Of a DNA stretch of 64,000 nt, positions 44,992 through 56,857 are shown piece by piece; the stretch's first letter is position 1, and each line of letters starts with the position of its first letter. The position numbers and the translations under genes were made by a program. Under the pieces are notes generated by a model, which was not told where the DNA came from, searched no databases, and was given only the letters and a program-made list of their open reading frames with translations. The DNA is taken from assembly GCA_030015575.1 (NCBI GenBank), contig JASDDO010000018.1, positions 379,001,908-379,065,907 of the forward strand, given 5' to 3'. Source of the DNA: Agapanthus africanus. Lineage: Eukaryota; Streptophyta; Magnoliopsida; Asparagales; Amaryllidaceae.

Positions 44992-45748
44992 CACAAAAAT
45001 CAAAAGTCTCTACAAAGGTATTATGGGCACCCCAGCCTAACAAAAGTGCCTGAAGGCTTACAAGACTCCCAAAACAACAACAAAAAAATATAAAGAAGAT
45101 GAGGGGTTTTCAGGCCTCAGGGCCGGGGGCAACCCCAAGAAGCATCGCATCCACCACGACTGGGGCTGCGCCCATCACAGGAGCCTCGGCGCCGCCCTCG
45201 ACAGGAGTCCCTTCCCCGGTAGTACTCCCGGGGGCATCCCCCTGCGCGTCATCCACATGAGGATATTCATTCCGGAGTTCTTTATCGGGGAACTCCGGCA
45301 TCCGAGCCTTAACGGCGTCGAGGGCCTCATGCCAGATGAAAGTAGTGGCTGCGGCTAGGTTGGCGTAAAAATGGTCCGACTTTTTATAGTTCTCCACCGC
45401 CTTCACTGCCCTGAGCTCGGCCTGCTTCGTCCCCTCTACCGCTGCCTCCACCTCCTTCCGAAGGGTGCCCACCGATTTCTTCAGTGTGCCGAAGAGCAAC
45501 TTGGAGTCCTGAAGCTTAGTCTCGGCGACCTGGGTGACCTCGCGGTGCCTGGCGACCTCCTGCTTCCTAGCCGCAATCTCCTGCTTCCCGGCCGCCACCT
45601 CGCCCTCTAGGAAGGTGATCCTAGCCATCGCCACCTCCAGCTCCAACTTCGAGCTCTCCTCCAGCAAGGAGAGCTCGCCGGCGGCTCGCATCGCCGGGGC
45701 AATTTCCTCGTCCTCCATCTGGACGATGAGGGCGACGTGCTGGAGGAC

Positions 45749-45847
45749 CTGAAGAAATCAGAGGGGGGTCAGAAAGAAAAGGGAGGCACCAAATCTCATG
45801 AATGGTAAGATACTGAGAGAAAAATCAAGTAAGGTGCGAGCACTAAC
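45749..45847 (-). other. Intron 2 of the T2 large antisense gene
   Basis: 99 bp. The donor is CAG|GTTAGT and the acceptor TGATTTCTTCAG|GT, with T-rich sequence before it. Phase 0, joining AIAQEAVQ to VLQHVALIVQMEDEE. Confidence 0.75.
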
Positions 45848-46284
45848 CTGCACAGCCTCTTGGGCGATCGCCGCCATCTGCACCCTTAGGGTCCCCCGAG
45901 GAACCTTGCCTCCGGCCGACCTCTCCATGTCCGTCAGCAAGCTGTCAGCAACGGAGAGCCCCGAGGGCACCTCAAAGCGAAGGCCCCCCTCGTCCACCAA
46001 GATCGGAGAGGCCGGGGTCCGCGGGACCGTCCGGGGGAACCTCTTGAGAGACGGCTCCGGGGAGCCGGTCTCCATTTCCGAAGCCTCGGCCTCCTGTTCC
46101 CGAACCCGCTTTCGACTCGGCGCCTGGCTGGGCTCCGGGGCGCGGCCCGCACTCGAACGCCAGGGTGGGGCGGCTGCCTGGGGAGCCGGGGCCGATGTCG
46201 GACGGGAAGAGCTGGCACCTCCTGCCTTCGATCCCTTCTTCGGCTCACGCATGGCCGCCCGAAGTTTTCTCGCGTCCATGGGTT

Positions 46285-46376
46285 CTGCACAAGACAAGGT
46301 ACAATGGAGTCAGCAACACGAGTAAAAAGTAAAATAAATGCAAGTCTAACAGATCGCCTGCAAACTCCTAACTTAC
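46285..46376 (-). other. Intron 1 of the T2 large antisense gene
   Basis: 92 bp. The donor GTAAGT is an exact plant consensus and the acceptor is TTGTCTTGTGCAG. Removing it keeps the frame (phase 1) and joins exon 1 to the PMDARKLRAAMREP segment. Confidence 0.75.
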
Positions 46377-47109
46377 CCACGAACTGGGCGGGGCTGAGCC
46401 CAGCCCAACTCAGGGCCCACTCAGAAAGCAGCACGTCGGCCCGAGGAATGGGCTCCCACTCCGCCACTTTCAGCGCGTCGGGATCGATCGACTGGCCTTC
46501 TCGCCGACACCTATCCCTAGACCACTGGGTGAGCACGGGCCAGTCCTCACCCTCGGGCGGCCCTACAAAGAAAAACTTCTTCTTCCAATCATGGATGGAA
46601 GAAGGCACAACGACGACCCCCGATCCGGGAACACTTTCCCACTGCTTCTTAAACGAGAGGTATACCCACCTCGGCTCGTCCGCGCGAGTGCCAGGGTAGC
46701 TTTTGTAAATGAGAGAAGCGGCAAGGGTGGACAGCCTGAAAGGGATCGACTGCAACTTCAGGCGGACCAAAAACCCAAGGAGAATCCTCCAGGAGTTCTG
46801 CACTAGTTGGCCCGGGGCTATCCCGAAATGGTTCAGCACTCTAACAATCTTGGGAGAGAAAGGCAGGCGCATTCTGGCCCAAAAGGCTTCCAGGTACAGG
46901 GCAATCTCTTTACCCCGTACCTAATCTTCCCTCTCTCCTTCCTCGGCCAAACGTAGCGTATAGCCAGGAGGAATATGGAAACGAGCCCGTGCGGTGGCAA
47001 GCTCGTCCTCATACTTCACCGTGGATGACACACCAGGGGCGTCCACGACCTCCGCTCTGGGAACCGCCCCCATCTCGCGACCTCGAGAAGAGGATCGGAC
47101 CTTAACTTC

Positions 47110-47556
47110 CCGGGGAGACTCTGACTCAGTGGAAGAAGAAGCATAAGAAGCAGAGGAAGAAGAAGAAGAAGAAGAATCTACAGGGGGCTCCCTAGACCCT
47201 ACTCGATCTATTTCTACAAACTCTTCAGAGGAAGACATCTAACCTGATTAAGAGGATGGGTCCTCGGAAGGGGAAACACAGAGATCCGACCTAAAAAGGA
47301 GAGCGCCGAGCTAACGAGACTCAGGACGAGGAAAATTTGTAGAGGTATGGGCCCCGGGGAGACTCTGACTCAGTGGAAGAAGAAGCATAAGAAGCAGAGG
47401 AAGAAGAAGAAGAAGAATCTACAGGGGGCTCCCTAGACCCTATTCGATCTATTTCTACAAACTCTTCAGAGGAAGACATCTAACCTGATTAAGAGGATGG
47501 GTCCTTGGAAGGGGAAACACTGAGATCCGACCTAGAAAGGAGAGCGCCGAGCTAAC
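47110..47556 (-). repeat. ~241-bp tandem duplication of the exon 1 start region
   Basis: The block from CCGGGGAGACTCTGACTCAG through the start codon and upstream leader to GAGCGCCGAGCTAAC occurs at 47110-47315 and again at 47354-47556. A second copy of the start codon is at 47477-47479. The copies differ by a GAA unit and a few bases. C3 is inserted exactly at the end of the second copy. Confidence 0.9.
47552..47556 (+). repeat. Presumed target site of C3, left copy
   Basis: CTAAC directly precedes the TGTAGGG end of C3. The other copy lies beyond the window because C4 splits the right LTR of C3. Confidence 0.5.
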
Positions 47557-49766
47557 TGTAGGGTTCCTAGGCACACTCAAGAGGTTCCACAAGGCATCTA
47601 CCATGCCAAATTCAAAATTTTCTATGCCGAGAAACCCTAATGAAGATCGTTAACTAGAGATTAGGCGAAAAAGATGCAAGTTAACAACTTAACTACTAAG
47701 TGAATGGAAATACAACCTTTGTAGATCCGGTCCTCCACCTCCATAGCTCCGTGACGATGTCCCTTCGCTGTGATCATCGGATCCCGGAGTCTAGCGTTGA
47801 TTTCATCGGAGAAATGGTCGGGCTAGGTCGTTGACTTCGATGCCGAAGATGATCTACGTCGAGGCAACTCAAACTCAAGCTCCACCTTCACCAAGTCAAG
47901 AAACTTATGAAGAAAACACCCTATACTACATGGCAAGTAGTAGAGGATGAAGAAATAGGAAGTGGGTTCACTTTGGATTTTGATTTCTCACTTGAAATCA
48001 TCACTTGATCATGTTCAAGAAAAGGTTTTCTTTTTCTTCATCAAGAAGAAGAAGAAGAAGAAGAATATCATAAGAAATTATTAATAATAGAAAATAAAGT
48101 GATGGTTATCATTATGCAACCTTGGGTTAGTTTAACAAGTGTAGAGAATAAACTAGGGTTAGGTGAATGGTTAAGTTTAGGAAATAAACAAAAATGGTCA
48201 AAGCTTCATGAAGCTTCAAGGTAGAAACAAAAGAAGCCACCATTTTGTTTCTTGCCCTAAAATAAATAAATAAAATAAATAATTAAGAAAAGATAACAAA
48301 ATCCCAACCATTCACTTAAACAAGGTTTAAAGTAAACATACACCCAAGTTTGCATGTATCATCAAACATGATACAATCTTGTGCACAAAAATATATCACA
48401 TATACAATGTGCACAATCAAGTGAGAAAAACATCTTAAGTGAACAAATATTAGTTAATGTAAAGTAATATATCAAATATATAATTATACATTAAATCATT
48501 AAATCAACACTTGACTTAATGATCCGGTCATATTGCATATAACCGACTAATATCAATAGTAACAACTTATCGAATCAACACTTGATCCGATAACCCGGCT
48601 ATATCGCATATAACCGATCAATGTCACATATCGCGAGAATAGAATACAGTATCACATACTGGTATTATTCTCGGTCCCGCACATATCTCATATGCGCTCC
48701 TATTTCGTTTCGCTTGAGCCAGGAAACCTCTGTGTAGGACTCTAAAGACTCGTCAATATGCCGGCAGCAGGTGATGATCATATCAAACACCCACAAGCCG
48801 CAAGCGGTCTGCCAAACGTAACGGCCACCCGGGTATTGAGTGATCAGAAGATCAACGAGCAAGCCCGCTCACACTCCTGTGAATCCAACCAGTAACACTT
48901 ACCGTACAGTCCGGTCTCGTCGTCTGATATGTCGCATATCTTGCCTAGGGGTGGTAAACGTCAGACCCCAATAGCTCGATAAGTCGTGTCGATATGAGGT
49001 CTATAACAGTTCGAGAAACTACTGGTAACACTTACCAGTAAATCACAGCAACCCTGGCCATGGATTTCCGGTTATAGCCAATCGAACACAGCGCAACATC
49101 AACTCCCTATACCGGGAGAGACGAATCCCCTCCTATCGCTCATTGACTCCATGTGAATCAGGACTGTACCCAAAAACCACCATTTTGCACGCCCTCTTGG
49201 ACGTGGTAAGGCGGAAATCAAAGCACAGTGGGAATCACACAAGACTCTATGACGATCTCGGGTCTACAGACTAACCTGTACCAGTGTCACGAGAGAACTG
49301 CCATCTGACGTAAGGTATAATACCATCTGGGAGTTCTCGGCGAGTCCGTCCAGTGTACCCAGTCTCCACTGAGCACCCGTATATCATCTCTGATGTCAAA
49401 CATCAATGGATATGGGATCATCCATCGCCCATCTATATGGGTCGAGAAGGTATACGCTAGTCTACTCTGGTATATCGATGCCCCGTCTCGATACACCAAC
49501 GACCAGGGACCTTGAAGGATGTACTTATGGACTACCATGTCCCCACTAGTATGATCTGCATCATAGTCCAGGTAGTCAAGTACACATCCTAAGGGCTTTA
49601 CCAACATGTAACAGAGAGACAATCAGTGTACACGTTAAGGTAAAGAGCAACCAGATAGCATACTATCATGTCGAGCAAGAAAGTCCTCCCTATATATGTC
49701 CAAGCATCCACTATAATATACATCCTATGTATAGTAATGGCCTCTAGGGCATACATATAACTAACA
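47557..49766 (-). repeat. C3 3' LTR (left copy)
   Basis: A 2,210-bp LTR ending TATAACTAACA on the plus strand. The first kilobase matches 55772-56857 with few differences. Confidence 0.93.
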
Positions 49767-52560
49767 ATCTCCCACTTGCACTAGGGCCATCTGATAGCAG
49801 TGGTTGTAGTATCTCATACTCAACCATCCCATAAAAGTCTCTCTCTGGAAAAAGGCCTTTGTGAGTGGATCCGCCGTGTTGTCCTCTGAGTCTACTCTCC
49901 TAACCTCGATCACCCTGAAGATCAACTATCTCCATGATCAGGTGATGCTGCCTCAGAATACGTCTGGGTCACTGATGGGACGGACGTTCCTTGGCATAAG
50001 CCACAACTCCATTGTCACACAATGGAAGGAAATAAGTTCATCTCATGAACAAATATACACCCAGACTTCCTCTTTGGTAGCATCTTTAGTAGCGATGTAT
50101 CCAGCCTTTATCGTCTAGTATGCCACGGTATCTAGCTTGGAACTCTTCCAACATACCGTCCCTTTACTGAGGGTAAAGACAATGCCTGTGACTGACATTC
50201 AGTCGTCCTTATCACCCTGGAACCCTTCCAGTGATTCTCCCCAGGATCGATTGATACCATCTCACTACAACTAGTGAGTATCCTAACATCCAATTAGATC
50301 TATCTCATAGATCCAAAACCCAGGATTTAGTAGGTATCAGTTTGATCCTATACGGAGAATCATTGTGATAAGCGGAGATTGATCGAGCGTAGCATAGGAA
50401 ACTCCTTCCCTATCAAGAGTATGTCATCCACGTACTCTACGAGGATTGTCACCATACTCCCTACTACCTTTTTGTTTATACAAGGTTCATCTACCATTTT
50501 GATGATGTCAAACTCTTTGACTAATACATTAAAACAGATGTTCCAACTCCGCGATGCCTGCTTTATCACATAAAACATCTTGCACACGTTTCCGCTGCTC
50601 CCACTGTCTACGAAGCCCTCTGACTGTGTACTTACAGACTCTCTTTTCTGAAACATCATTTTAGATAAGCAGTCATGACACCCAACCACCAGATATCGTA
50701 GTTATGGTATGTAGCCGTGGCAAGTAGGATCTGGATGGACTTAAGCATATGCCCCAGAAAAGGTTTCATTATTAGCCACAACTGGTCTACGATCAAACCT
50801 TTAACAAGTCTAGTTTTGAAAGTCTCAACCTTTCCATGTACACCAAGTAATCTTCTCAAGATATACTTGCTTCTGATGGGGATTTAACCCTTCAGATAAA
50901 ACAACCAAAGTCCATACTTTGTTGGTGTATAAGGATTCCATCTCAGATCAGTAAGCATCCAGCCATTCTTATAGAGTCTTACTCCTGATGGCCAGCTCGA
51001 AACTAGTTGGGTCATCATCTCATGATGCAATCCTCGCTCCCACTGTCATAGAGAAACCGAAGTATCTCTCAGGTGGGTGAGGAACCCTACTAGATCGGCG
51101 GAGAGGCTGAGGTTCATTGGTAACTATTGAATCCTTTGGTTTTCTCAAATCATCTGCTGTAGTTTGTATAGCTGGAACCTTTCCAGTTCTACATTACAGA
51201 CCTTGCCTCGAGCTTGTCCGGATTTTGCTTTTAGACATAGGCCGGTCAACCCCAAATCTTAACTAGCTTAAGACATAGGCTCTTCCCATACCATATCTCA
51301 TATGGAGTGGTAGGCAACTGATTTGATTTGAACCCTATTCAATAGGTATGCAGCTTTTCAAGTGCATAACTCCCAAAAGGAAATAGGAAACTCAGTAGTA
51401 CTTATCATAGAGCACACCATATCACATAGGGTGCTATTGCTCCACCCCGATATACCATCGTGCTATGGTGTATACGGAGGAGCAATACTGAGAGAGAATC
51501 TCATTCTCCTTTAGAATAGTCCAGGAATTCCGTGCTCAAGTATTCTCCTCCTTGATCTCATCAAAGGACATAATACTTATACCCGTATTTTGGTTCTCTA
51601 CTTCTAAAATATATTCTGTGAATATCTCAAAAGGTTCGGACTTGTGTTTCAACAAGAACATATGTCTGAATCTTGAGAGATTATCAGAGAATGTAATGAA
51701 GTACAAAGAACCGGTCTTGGCATGTGTAGACAGGGGACCTTCATACATCATCATGTATCAGTCCCAAGAGTACACTAACTCTTTCTCTGCTTCCAATAAA
51801 TAGAGCTGTGGTCATCTTATCTTTGTGACATGACCGGCAAGTTTTCACAAGATGTAAATTCAAACAGATTTAAATATGCATCTATGTGCAACTTAGCTAG
51901 TCGGGTCGCATTGATATGACCTAGTCTACAATACCTCAAGAAAGATCCGTTCAATTCTGAACTCTTCCTCTTTTGTGTGTTCCGTATACTAAGAACTGTA
52001 GTTTGATTTAGAACATCAATGCTTTTAGATAACGTGCCTGAACCGATCAACTTTTGATATAGGAAATGTTCAAAACATCATCCAACAATACAAAATTATA
52101 TCCTTTCTTTACTAATAAAGAGGCTGATATGATTTTGTATATCAGGTTCGGTATCTAATAACATTCGTTCAGAATCAATGTATTTGGAATACAGGGTGAC
52201 AGTGACCAACAGACTTGGCTGCAACACTTGCACCGTTTTCTGTCTCATGAAACTTATCACCCGTTCTCAGTTCTCTACCTTTCTGTAGCCCTATGTAACA
52301 GATTACATATCTGGGATCCTGATCCGGTATCAAATACGCAGGACGTAGAGGATACAGAGAAACAGTTCTTTGTAATGAACACACCCGAAAGAGATGCATC
52401 ATATGCACTTTCTTCGTTTGGGCGGCACGGGAATTCTGGTAATCCCCTATTTCCTGCTCTGTCTTATAACAATTATAAGTTGGAGCGGGACCAACGTTCC
52501 CCATCTCAGTATAACAAGCGGGTTCGGTCAATATCCGTATTATTATCTTGATTAAGGCGT
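49767..52560 (-). pseudogene. C3 copia pol remnant
   Basis: The polypurine tract is at 49767-49781. On the minus strand, protease-region similarity is at 52531-52175 (KGRELRTGDK), the pre-integrase block at 52050-51817 (CRLGHINATRLAK), integrase traces at 51800-51200, RT at 50860-50360 (FVDSGSSGNVCK, VEYVDDILLIGKE) and RNase H at about 50330-49790. Many frameshifts and stops are shared with C1, including the TAG after LLN near 51343 and the loss of the YGL block. It is not functional. Confidence 0.9.
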
Positions 52561-52574
52561 GATATGGTCGCTAC

Positions 52575-52595
52575 CTGGAGAGAGAGAGCAGAAAA
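52575..52595 (-). promoter_or_regulatory. Polypyrimidine tract and CAG upstream of C3 pol
   Basis: On the minus strand TTTTCTGCTCTCTCTCTCCAG precedes GTAGCGACC, as in C1 and C4. A candidate 3' splice site. Confidence 0.45.
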
Positions 52596-55500
52596 TACTC
52601 AGCGTGCGCTCTTGCAAGAATAGATTGGTTATTATTTTATCTAATTAGGATGGCTCCCAATGTTTTTATCAAATCTTCCTTCAAACCCTAAAAGGAAAGA
52701 CTAGCCGGGATTAATTACAGGCTACAAGTTCGCCAATCTTTCAGCCAGGCCAGTGTCGGTACTTTGAGGGAGGTTCCCCGTGCTTTCGCACGGACCTAAT
52801 TACAGTAAACCTCGTTTTCCCAGAGGCGTAACCCCGTTGACACCTTTCTAGACACCTACTTGATCGGCTAATTGTAAAGTGTAAAACTCTCCCAGGAGTA
52901 ACTCTTACTCGCAGCGGGTATCCGGATCCAACTATCTCATAGAAGGTATGCAATCTCATTGCAAATTTCAACACTTGAAATTCCCGATAATATTTTGCCC
53001 CTAGCGTCCTATGACCTTGACGCAGGCCAACAAACCATAGTCCGCTAGTCAAGTTCAATCCGTCATTTCTTGATTGAATTAAACCCACCTGCACGACCCT
53101 TGACGCAGGCCAACAAAGTCGCACGACTATCCTAATCCAATCTGCATCATATGCATAAGCAGATAAATACTAGTTAGCTACCGCACACTACGCCTTGACG
53201 CAGGCCAACAAACGTAGCACGAATACTAACTACTACTTATCTGAAATGACGGAGGGCTACGACAGGTTTTTCTGAAAACCTATTGCGTAATGAACTTGAT
53301 ATCGTTGTAGAATCAAATGATTTTAAAATGGAGTGTTTTTGAGGCTTTTCTAGTTTTGCTAAAGGGGTCACTCCCGGTGAAGGGATCGTCGGCCCTTTCC
53401 TCATCGAATAAGGTGCAGGATATATCATATATACCGCTGTGCAAAGCAAAAACTATAGAAGCAATCAAAAGACAAACCGAGAGTTGTATCATCTGCCAGT
53501 TATTGCTAAAGGAGTCACTCCCGGTGAAGGGATCTCGGTCCTTTCCTTATCGAATAAGGTGCAGGATGTTCTATAAGGAACACTGCGATGCAAAGCAAGA
53601 ACTGTAGCTACCTGTTTTATTTTTGAAATTCGATTCCACAACATCTTTAGGTTTCTTTTTCTTTCATTAATCATATTAATGAAGTCCTATCATTTAAGTT
53701 ACCTAAACATCACAGATAAGTACGACGTACACTTATGCTATCTGCATTCGCCTCGATGTCCCCTCGTGCACCGTTAGGTTAGGTAACTAACGGCAGAGCG
53801 GGGCAGGGCTAGCGCGGGTGTAAAACATAAGTAACGTCTATATAATATATCGTATATACTATATATAGTATCTATCGCAACATATCAAATGATCACATCA
53901 CAGATATCGCAGCAGAAGAAACATATGAAACATTGGATATACTAGGACGTCCGTGTTTTCAATACGAGCCAGTATAAAACACGGATTCCACGGTCGCGAT
54001 GAATAGCCAAACCCACACCTCTAGACCCCTACGAGAGCGGCAAGCAACCCTACCAATTCTAGAGTTAGGAGACCCGGACTCGACTCTTCGAGTTGGTCTC
54101 CCACTGGACTCCAGAACCCGGTTACTTGTGCCCTCCTCCTTGGGTCTATCCTAGTGCGGAAAAGTAAATAATATACATAAACGGTGACATCTTCCGCAAC
54201 CTGGAAGTGCCCCAATAAAAGAATATTACATACAAGTTTTTACATGAATGAAAATGAAAAACACTCATCTCATATAAAACCCCCCGGCTATTCAAATGCG
54301 ACGATCCAATATAACATATCCAGCAACACATAACATCACATGTCATCAACGTAAGTAAATATGCGCATCCCAATTGTCGTTGACATATAGCAACGAAACC
54401 GGCGATATCACATATTACACTTACAGTCACAGAAAAGAAAGTGTAAAACTACAACAGTTGGAATCCGTAACCTCTTTAGACATCGCATGCCTAATCAAAT
54501 GAATTCCTTAGACATCGCATGCCTAACAATTATAAACCCCGCATTTTAGTCTCATTATCGAAAACACTTTTCAATATCAAGTCGGGCAATTCAACAAGAT
54601 TCCCGGCATTTTGATCGAATGATCGTCGCAAACTTTAGTAGACGGCCGCACCCCTGATACCGTCGACGAAGTGCACCAAGGCGGAACACCGCTACCGCGA
54701 GCACCCGAGCGGATGCTTTCGGCGACGGGGTTCTCCTATAGTCACTTGGTCGGGGCTAGGGGGTGCAGCTGTCTATTAAGTTTACCCGACGAATATCCGC
54801 GTACGCTACGTGATTGCGACGGACTTTTGATCACATCAAAATTCCGTGGCAACCGATCATGTGAGACTAAAGTGTTATGTTTATAATATTCAAATCAGTT
54901 ATCTCATAACTACATGTGGATTCCAAATATTGTATCACATTCCAGATAAATAGAAAATGTTAAACTTTCCGATCGAACAATCAAACACCCAATGTTTCCC
55001 GAAACAGCTCAACTCTTGAAATAAGTTTAAAAACATCCACTTCATGCCATATTACCAACGGTCCAGCCGTAGAAGGGTCAAGCCAACGCCTCACATGTGG
55101 CACGCCGTACTGCCCCAAACCCTAAGGTTCAAAGGGCAGTTCAAGACGGTCACATAATCGAGTTAAGGTTTGTTGTTTTCTAGAGGGTCCATCGCGTTAC
55201 TTGCACTACTTCAAACGTTCTTAAACTACGGAAAGATCCAACACTTGGAAATTTCCCGACAGGGGAAAAATTGGGTATTTATATCCGGTCGAACTTTTCA
55301 AGATTTTCTAAAATTATCCGGAAAAAGACAGACGAAGTTAAACTTCCCGATCGAAACACCGAGTCCCCAATACACCCCAGAAAACTCAACTGTTGAGTAT
55401 AAATTAAACATATCCAGAAGAATCAGAAAACTCAACTGTTGAGTATAAATTAAACATATCCAGAAGAATCAGGAAAGTTATAAGAATATTACTGTGCAAA

Positions 55501-55757
55501 GAGAAATGAATAAATAGATTACATGGCCGCGGAACCGCCGCACGAGCCATGCTCATGCCGCGGTTCCGCCGTGCTTTAATTGACTTATGCCCACGTGCTG
55601 CACAGTAACTCTTAGAAAACCCTGCTTATTTTTCTGCATATTTTTAATTCACAAAAATCCCAGTTTTGAAAAATTGTACAGAGAAGGGGTCGGATTAGGG
55701 TTTCGTGTTTCGATCGGACTTAAAACATCGTCTACACTTCGCCTAAGGCTCTAGCTA
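52596..55757 (-). other. C3 leader: no recognisable gag
   Basis: About 3.2 kb closely matching the C1 leader. It contains the three-hairpin module (53001-53243), the direct-repeat pair (53358 and 53505), the empty T1-type target site (53286) and a 55-bp local duplication near 55375-55470 (ATCAGAAAACTCAACTGTTGAG). A 127-codon minus-strand frame at 52741-53124 is conserved only at the DNA level. Confidence 0.7.
53001..53243 (-). repeat. Three-hairpin module of C3
   Basis: Inverted repeats at 53001-53048 (CTAGCG and CTATG arms), 53072-53142 (GATTGAATTA/TAATCCAATC) and 53160-53243 (CAGATAA, TAGTTAG and CTACG pairing with CGTAG, CTAACTA and TTATCTG). Loops are CCTTGACGCAGGCCAACAAA. Arms differ from C1 but remain complementary. 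Confidence 0.8.
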
Positions 55758-55770
55758 GGCTCCGATACCA
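55758..55770 (-). other. C3 primer-binding site (tRNA-iMet, one mismatch)
   Basis: TGGTATCGGAGCC on the minus strand, one base from the 5' LTR. Confidence 0.88.
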
Positions 55771-55771
55771 C

Positions 55772-56857
55772 TGTAGGATTTCTAGGCACACTCAAGAAGT
55801 TCCACAAGGCATCTACCATGCCAAATTCAAAATTTTCTATGCCGAGAAACCCTAATGAAGATCGTTAACTAGAGATTAGGCGAAAAAGATGCAAGTTAAC
55901 AACTTAACTACTAAGTGAATGGAAATACAACCTTTGTAGATCCGGTCCTCCACCTCCATAGCTCCGTGACGATGTCCCTTCGCTGCGATCATCGGATCCC
56001 GGACTCTAGCGTTGATTTCATCGGAGAAATGGTCGGGCTAGGTCGTTGACTTCGATGCCGAAGATGATCTACGTCGAGGCAACTCAAACTCAAGCTCCAC
56101 CTTCACCAAGTCAAGAAACTTGTAAAGAAAACACCCTATACTACATGGCAAGTGGTAGAGGATGAAGAAATAGGAAGTGGGTTCACTTTGGATTTTGATT
56201 TCTCACTTGAAATCATCACTTGATCATTTTCAAGAAAAGGTTTTCTTTTTCTTCATCAAGAAGAAGAAGAAGAAGAATATCATAAGAAATTATTAATAAT
56301 AGAAAATAAAGTGATGGTTATCATTATGCAACCTTGGGTTAGTTTAACAAGTGCAGAGAATAAACTAGGGTTAGGTGAATGGTTGGGTTTAGGAAAGAAA
56401 CAAAAATGGTCAAAGCTTCATGAAGCTTCAAGGTAGAAACAAAAGAAGCCACCATTTTGTTTCTTGCCCTAAAATAAATAAATAAAATAAATAATTAAGA
56501 AAAGATAACAAAACCCTAACCATTCACTTAAACAAGGTTTAAAGTAAACATACACCCAAGTTTGCATGTATCATCAAACATGATACAATCTTGTGCACAA
56601 AAATATATCACATATACAATGTGCACAATCAAGTGAGAAAAACATCTTAAGTGAACCAATATTAGTTAATGTAAAGTAATATATCAAATATATAATTATA
56701 CATTAAATCATTAAATCAACACTTGACTTAATGATCCGGTCATATTGCATATAACCGACTAATATCAATAGTAACAACTTATCGAATCAACACTTGATCC
56801 GATAACCCGGCTATATCGCATATAACCGATCAATGTCACATATCATGAGAATAGAAT
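55772..56857 (-). repeat. C3 5' LTR, first segment, interrupted by C4
   Basis: This matches 47557-48640 of the left LTR. The last five bases before C4 (AGAAT, 56853-56857) are the presumed C4 target duplication. Confidence 0.9.

Larger units (their letters stand above)
45110..47238 (-). pseudogene. T2 large antisense gene, three exons, 'putative gypsy type transposon' domain, one internal stop
   Basis: On the minus strand exon 1 is 47238-46377, exon 2 is 46284-45848 and exon 3 is 45748-45110. Introns of 92 and 99 bp have consensus borders (GG|GTAAGT to TTGTGCAG, and CAG|GTTAGT to TTCTTCAG). Exon lengths 862, 437 and 639 join into 646 codons with correct phases. The N-terminus is acidic and serine-rich. 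Codon 106 is TAG (46921-46923). After it, MRLPFSPKIVRVLNHFGIAP, NSWRILLGFLVRL and DWKKKFFFVGPPEGEDWP resemble the plant domain called putative gypsy type transposon (PF04195, by memory of the family). Exon 2 is basic and Pro/Ser-rich. Exon 3 is a long heptad-like coiled coil (SKLELEVAMARITFLEGEVA) with an acidic tail. Function is unknown; a transposition accessory is one guess. Confidence 0.75.
40463..47556 (+). mobile_element. T2: gag-only Retand/Tat-like gypsy element with two antisense genes, 3' end outside window
   Basis: After C2 the sequence enters the end of an LTR (to about 40522), a primer-binding site (40525) and a gag gene. Downstream are convergent polyadenylation signals, a small antisense gene, a 1.4-kb inverted-repeat minisatellite and a large three-exon antisense gene. 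No pol is seen before C3 interrupts at 47557; the 3' LTR must lie beyond C3 and the window. The 5' LTR is broken by G1 and C2, so T2 is the oldest layer here. Confidence 0.8.
47557..56857 (-). mobile_element. C3: Ty1/copia LTR retrotransposon, minus strand, right LTR interrupted by C4
   Basis: Left LTR 47557-49766, decayed pol, gag-less leader, tRNA-iMet primer site at 55758-55770, and the first 1,086 bp of the other LTR at 55772-56857. There C4 is inserted and the remainder lies outside the window. It belongs to the same family as C1 but to another subfamily: the LTRs begin alike (TGTAGGGTTCCTAGGCAC) and then differ. The pol and leader are nevertheless nearly colinear with C1 and share its defects. 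Confidence 0.92.

Noticed and set aside
45798..46325. 175-codon plus-strand frame
   Set aside because: A shadow of the GC-rich exon 2 of the antisense gene; the minus strand has the splice sites and coherent exons.
52741..53124. 127-codon minus-strand frame in the C3 leader, partly conserved in C1 and C4
   Set aside because: I considered it as a Gag piece, but stops interrupt it in C4 and C1 and there is no Gag or zinc-knuckle motif; conservation is at DNA level.
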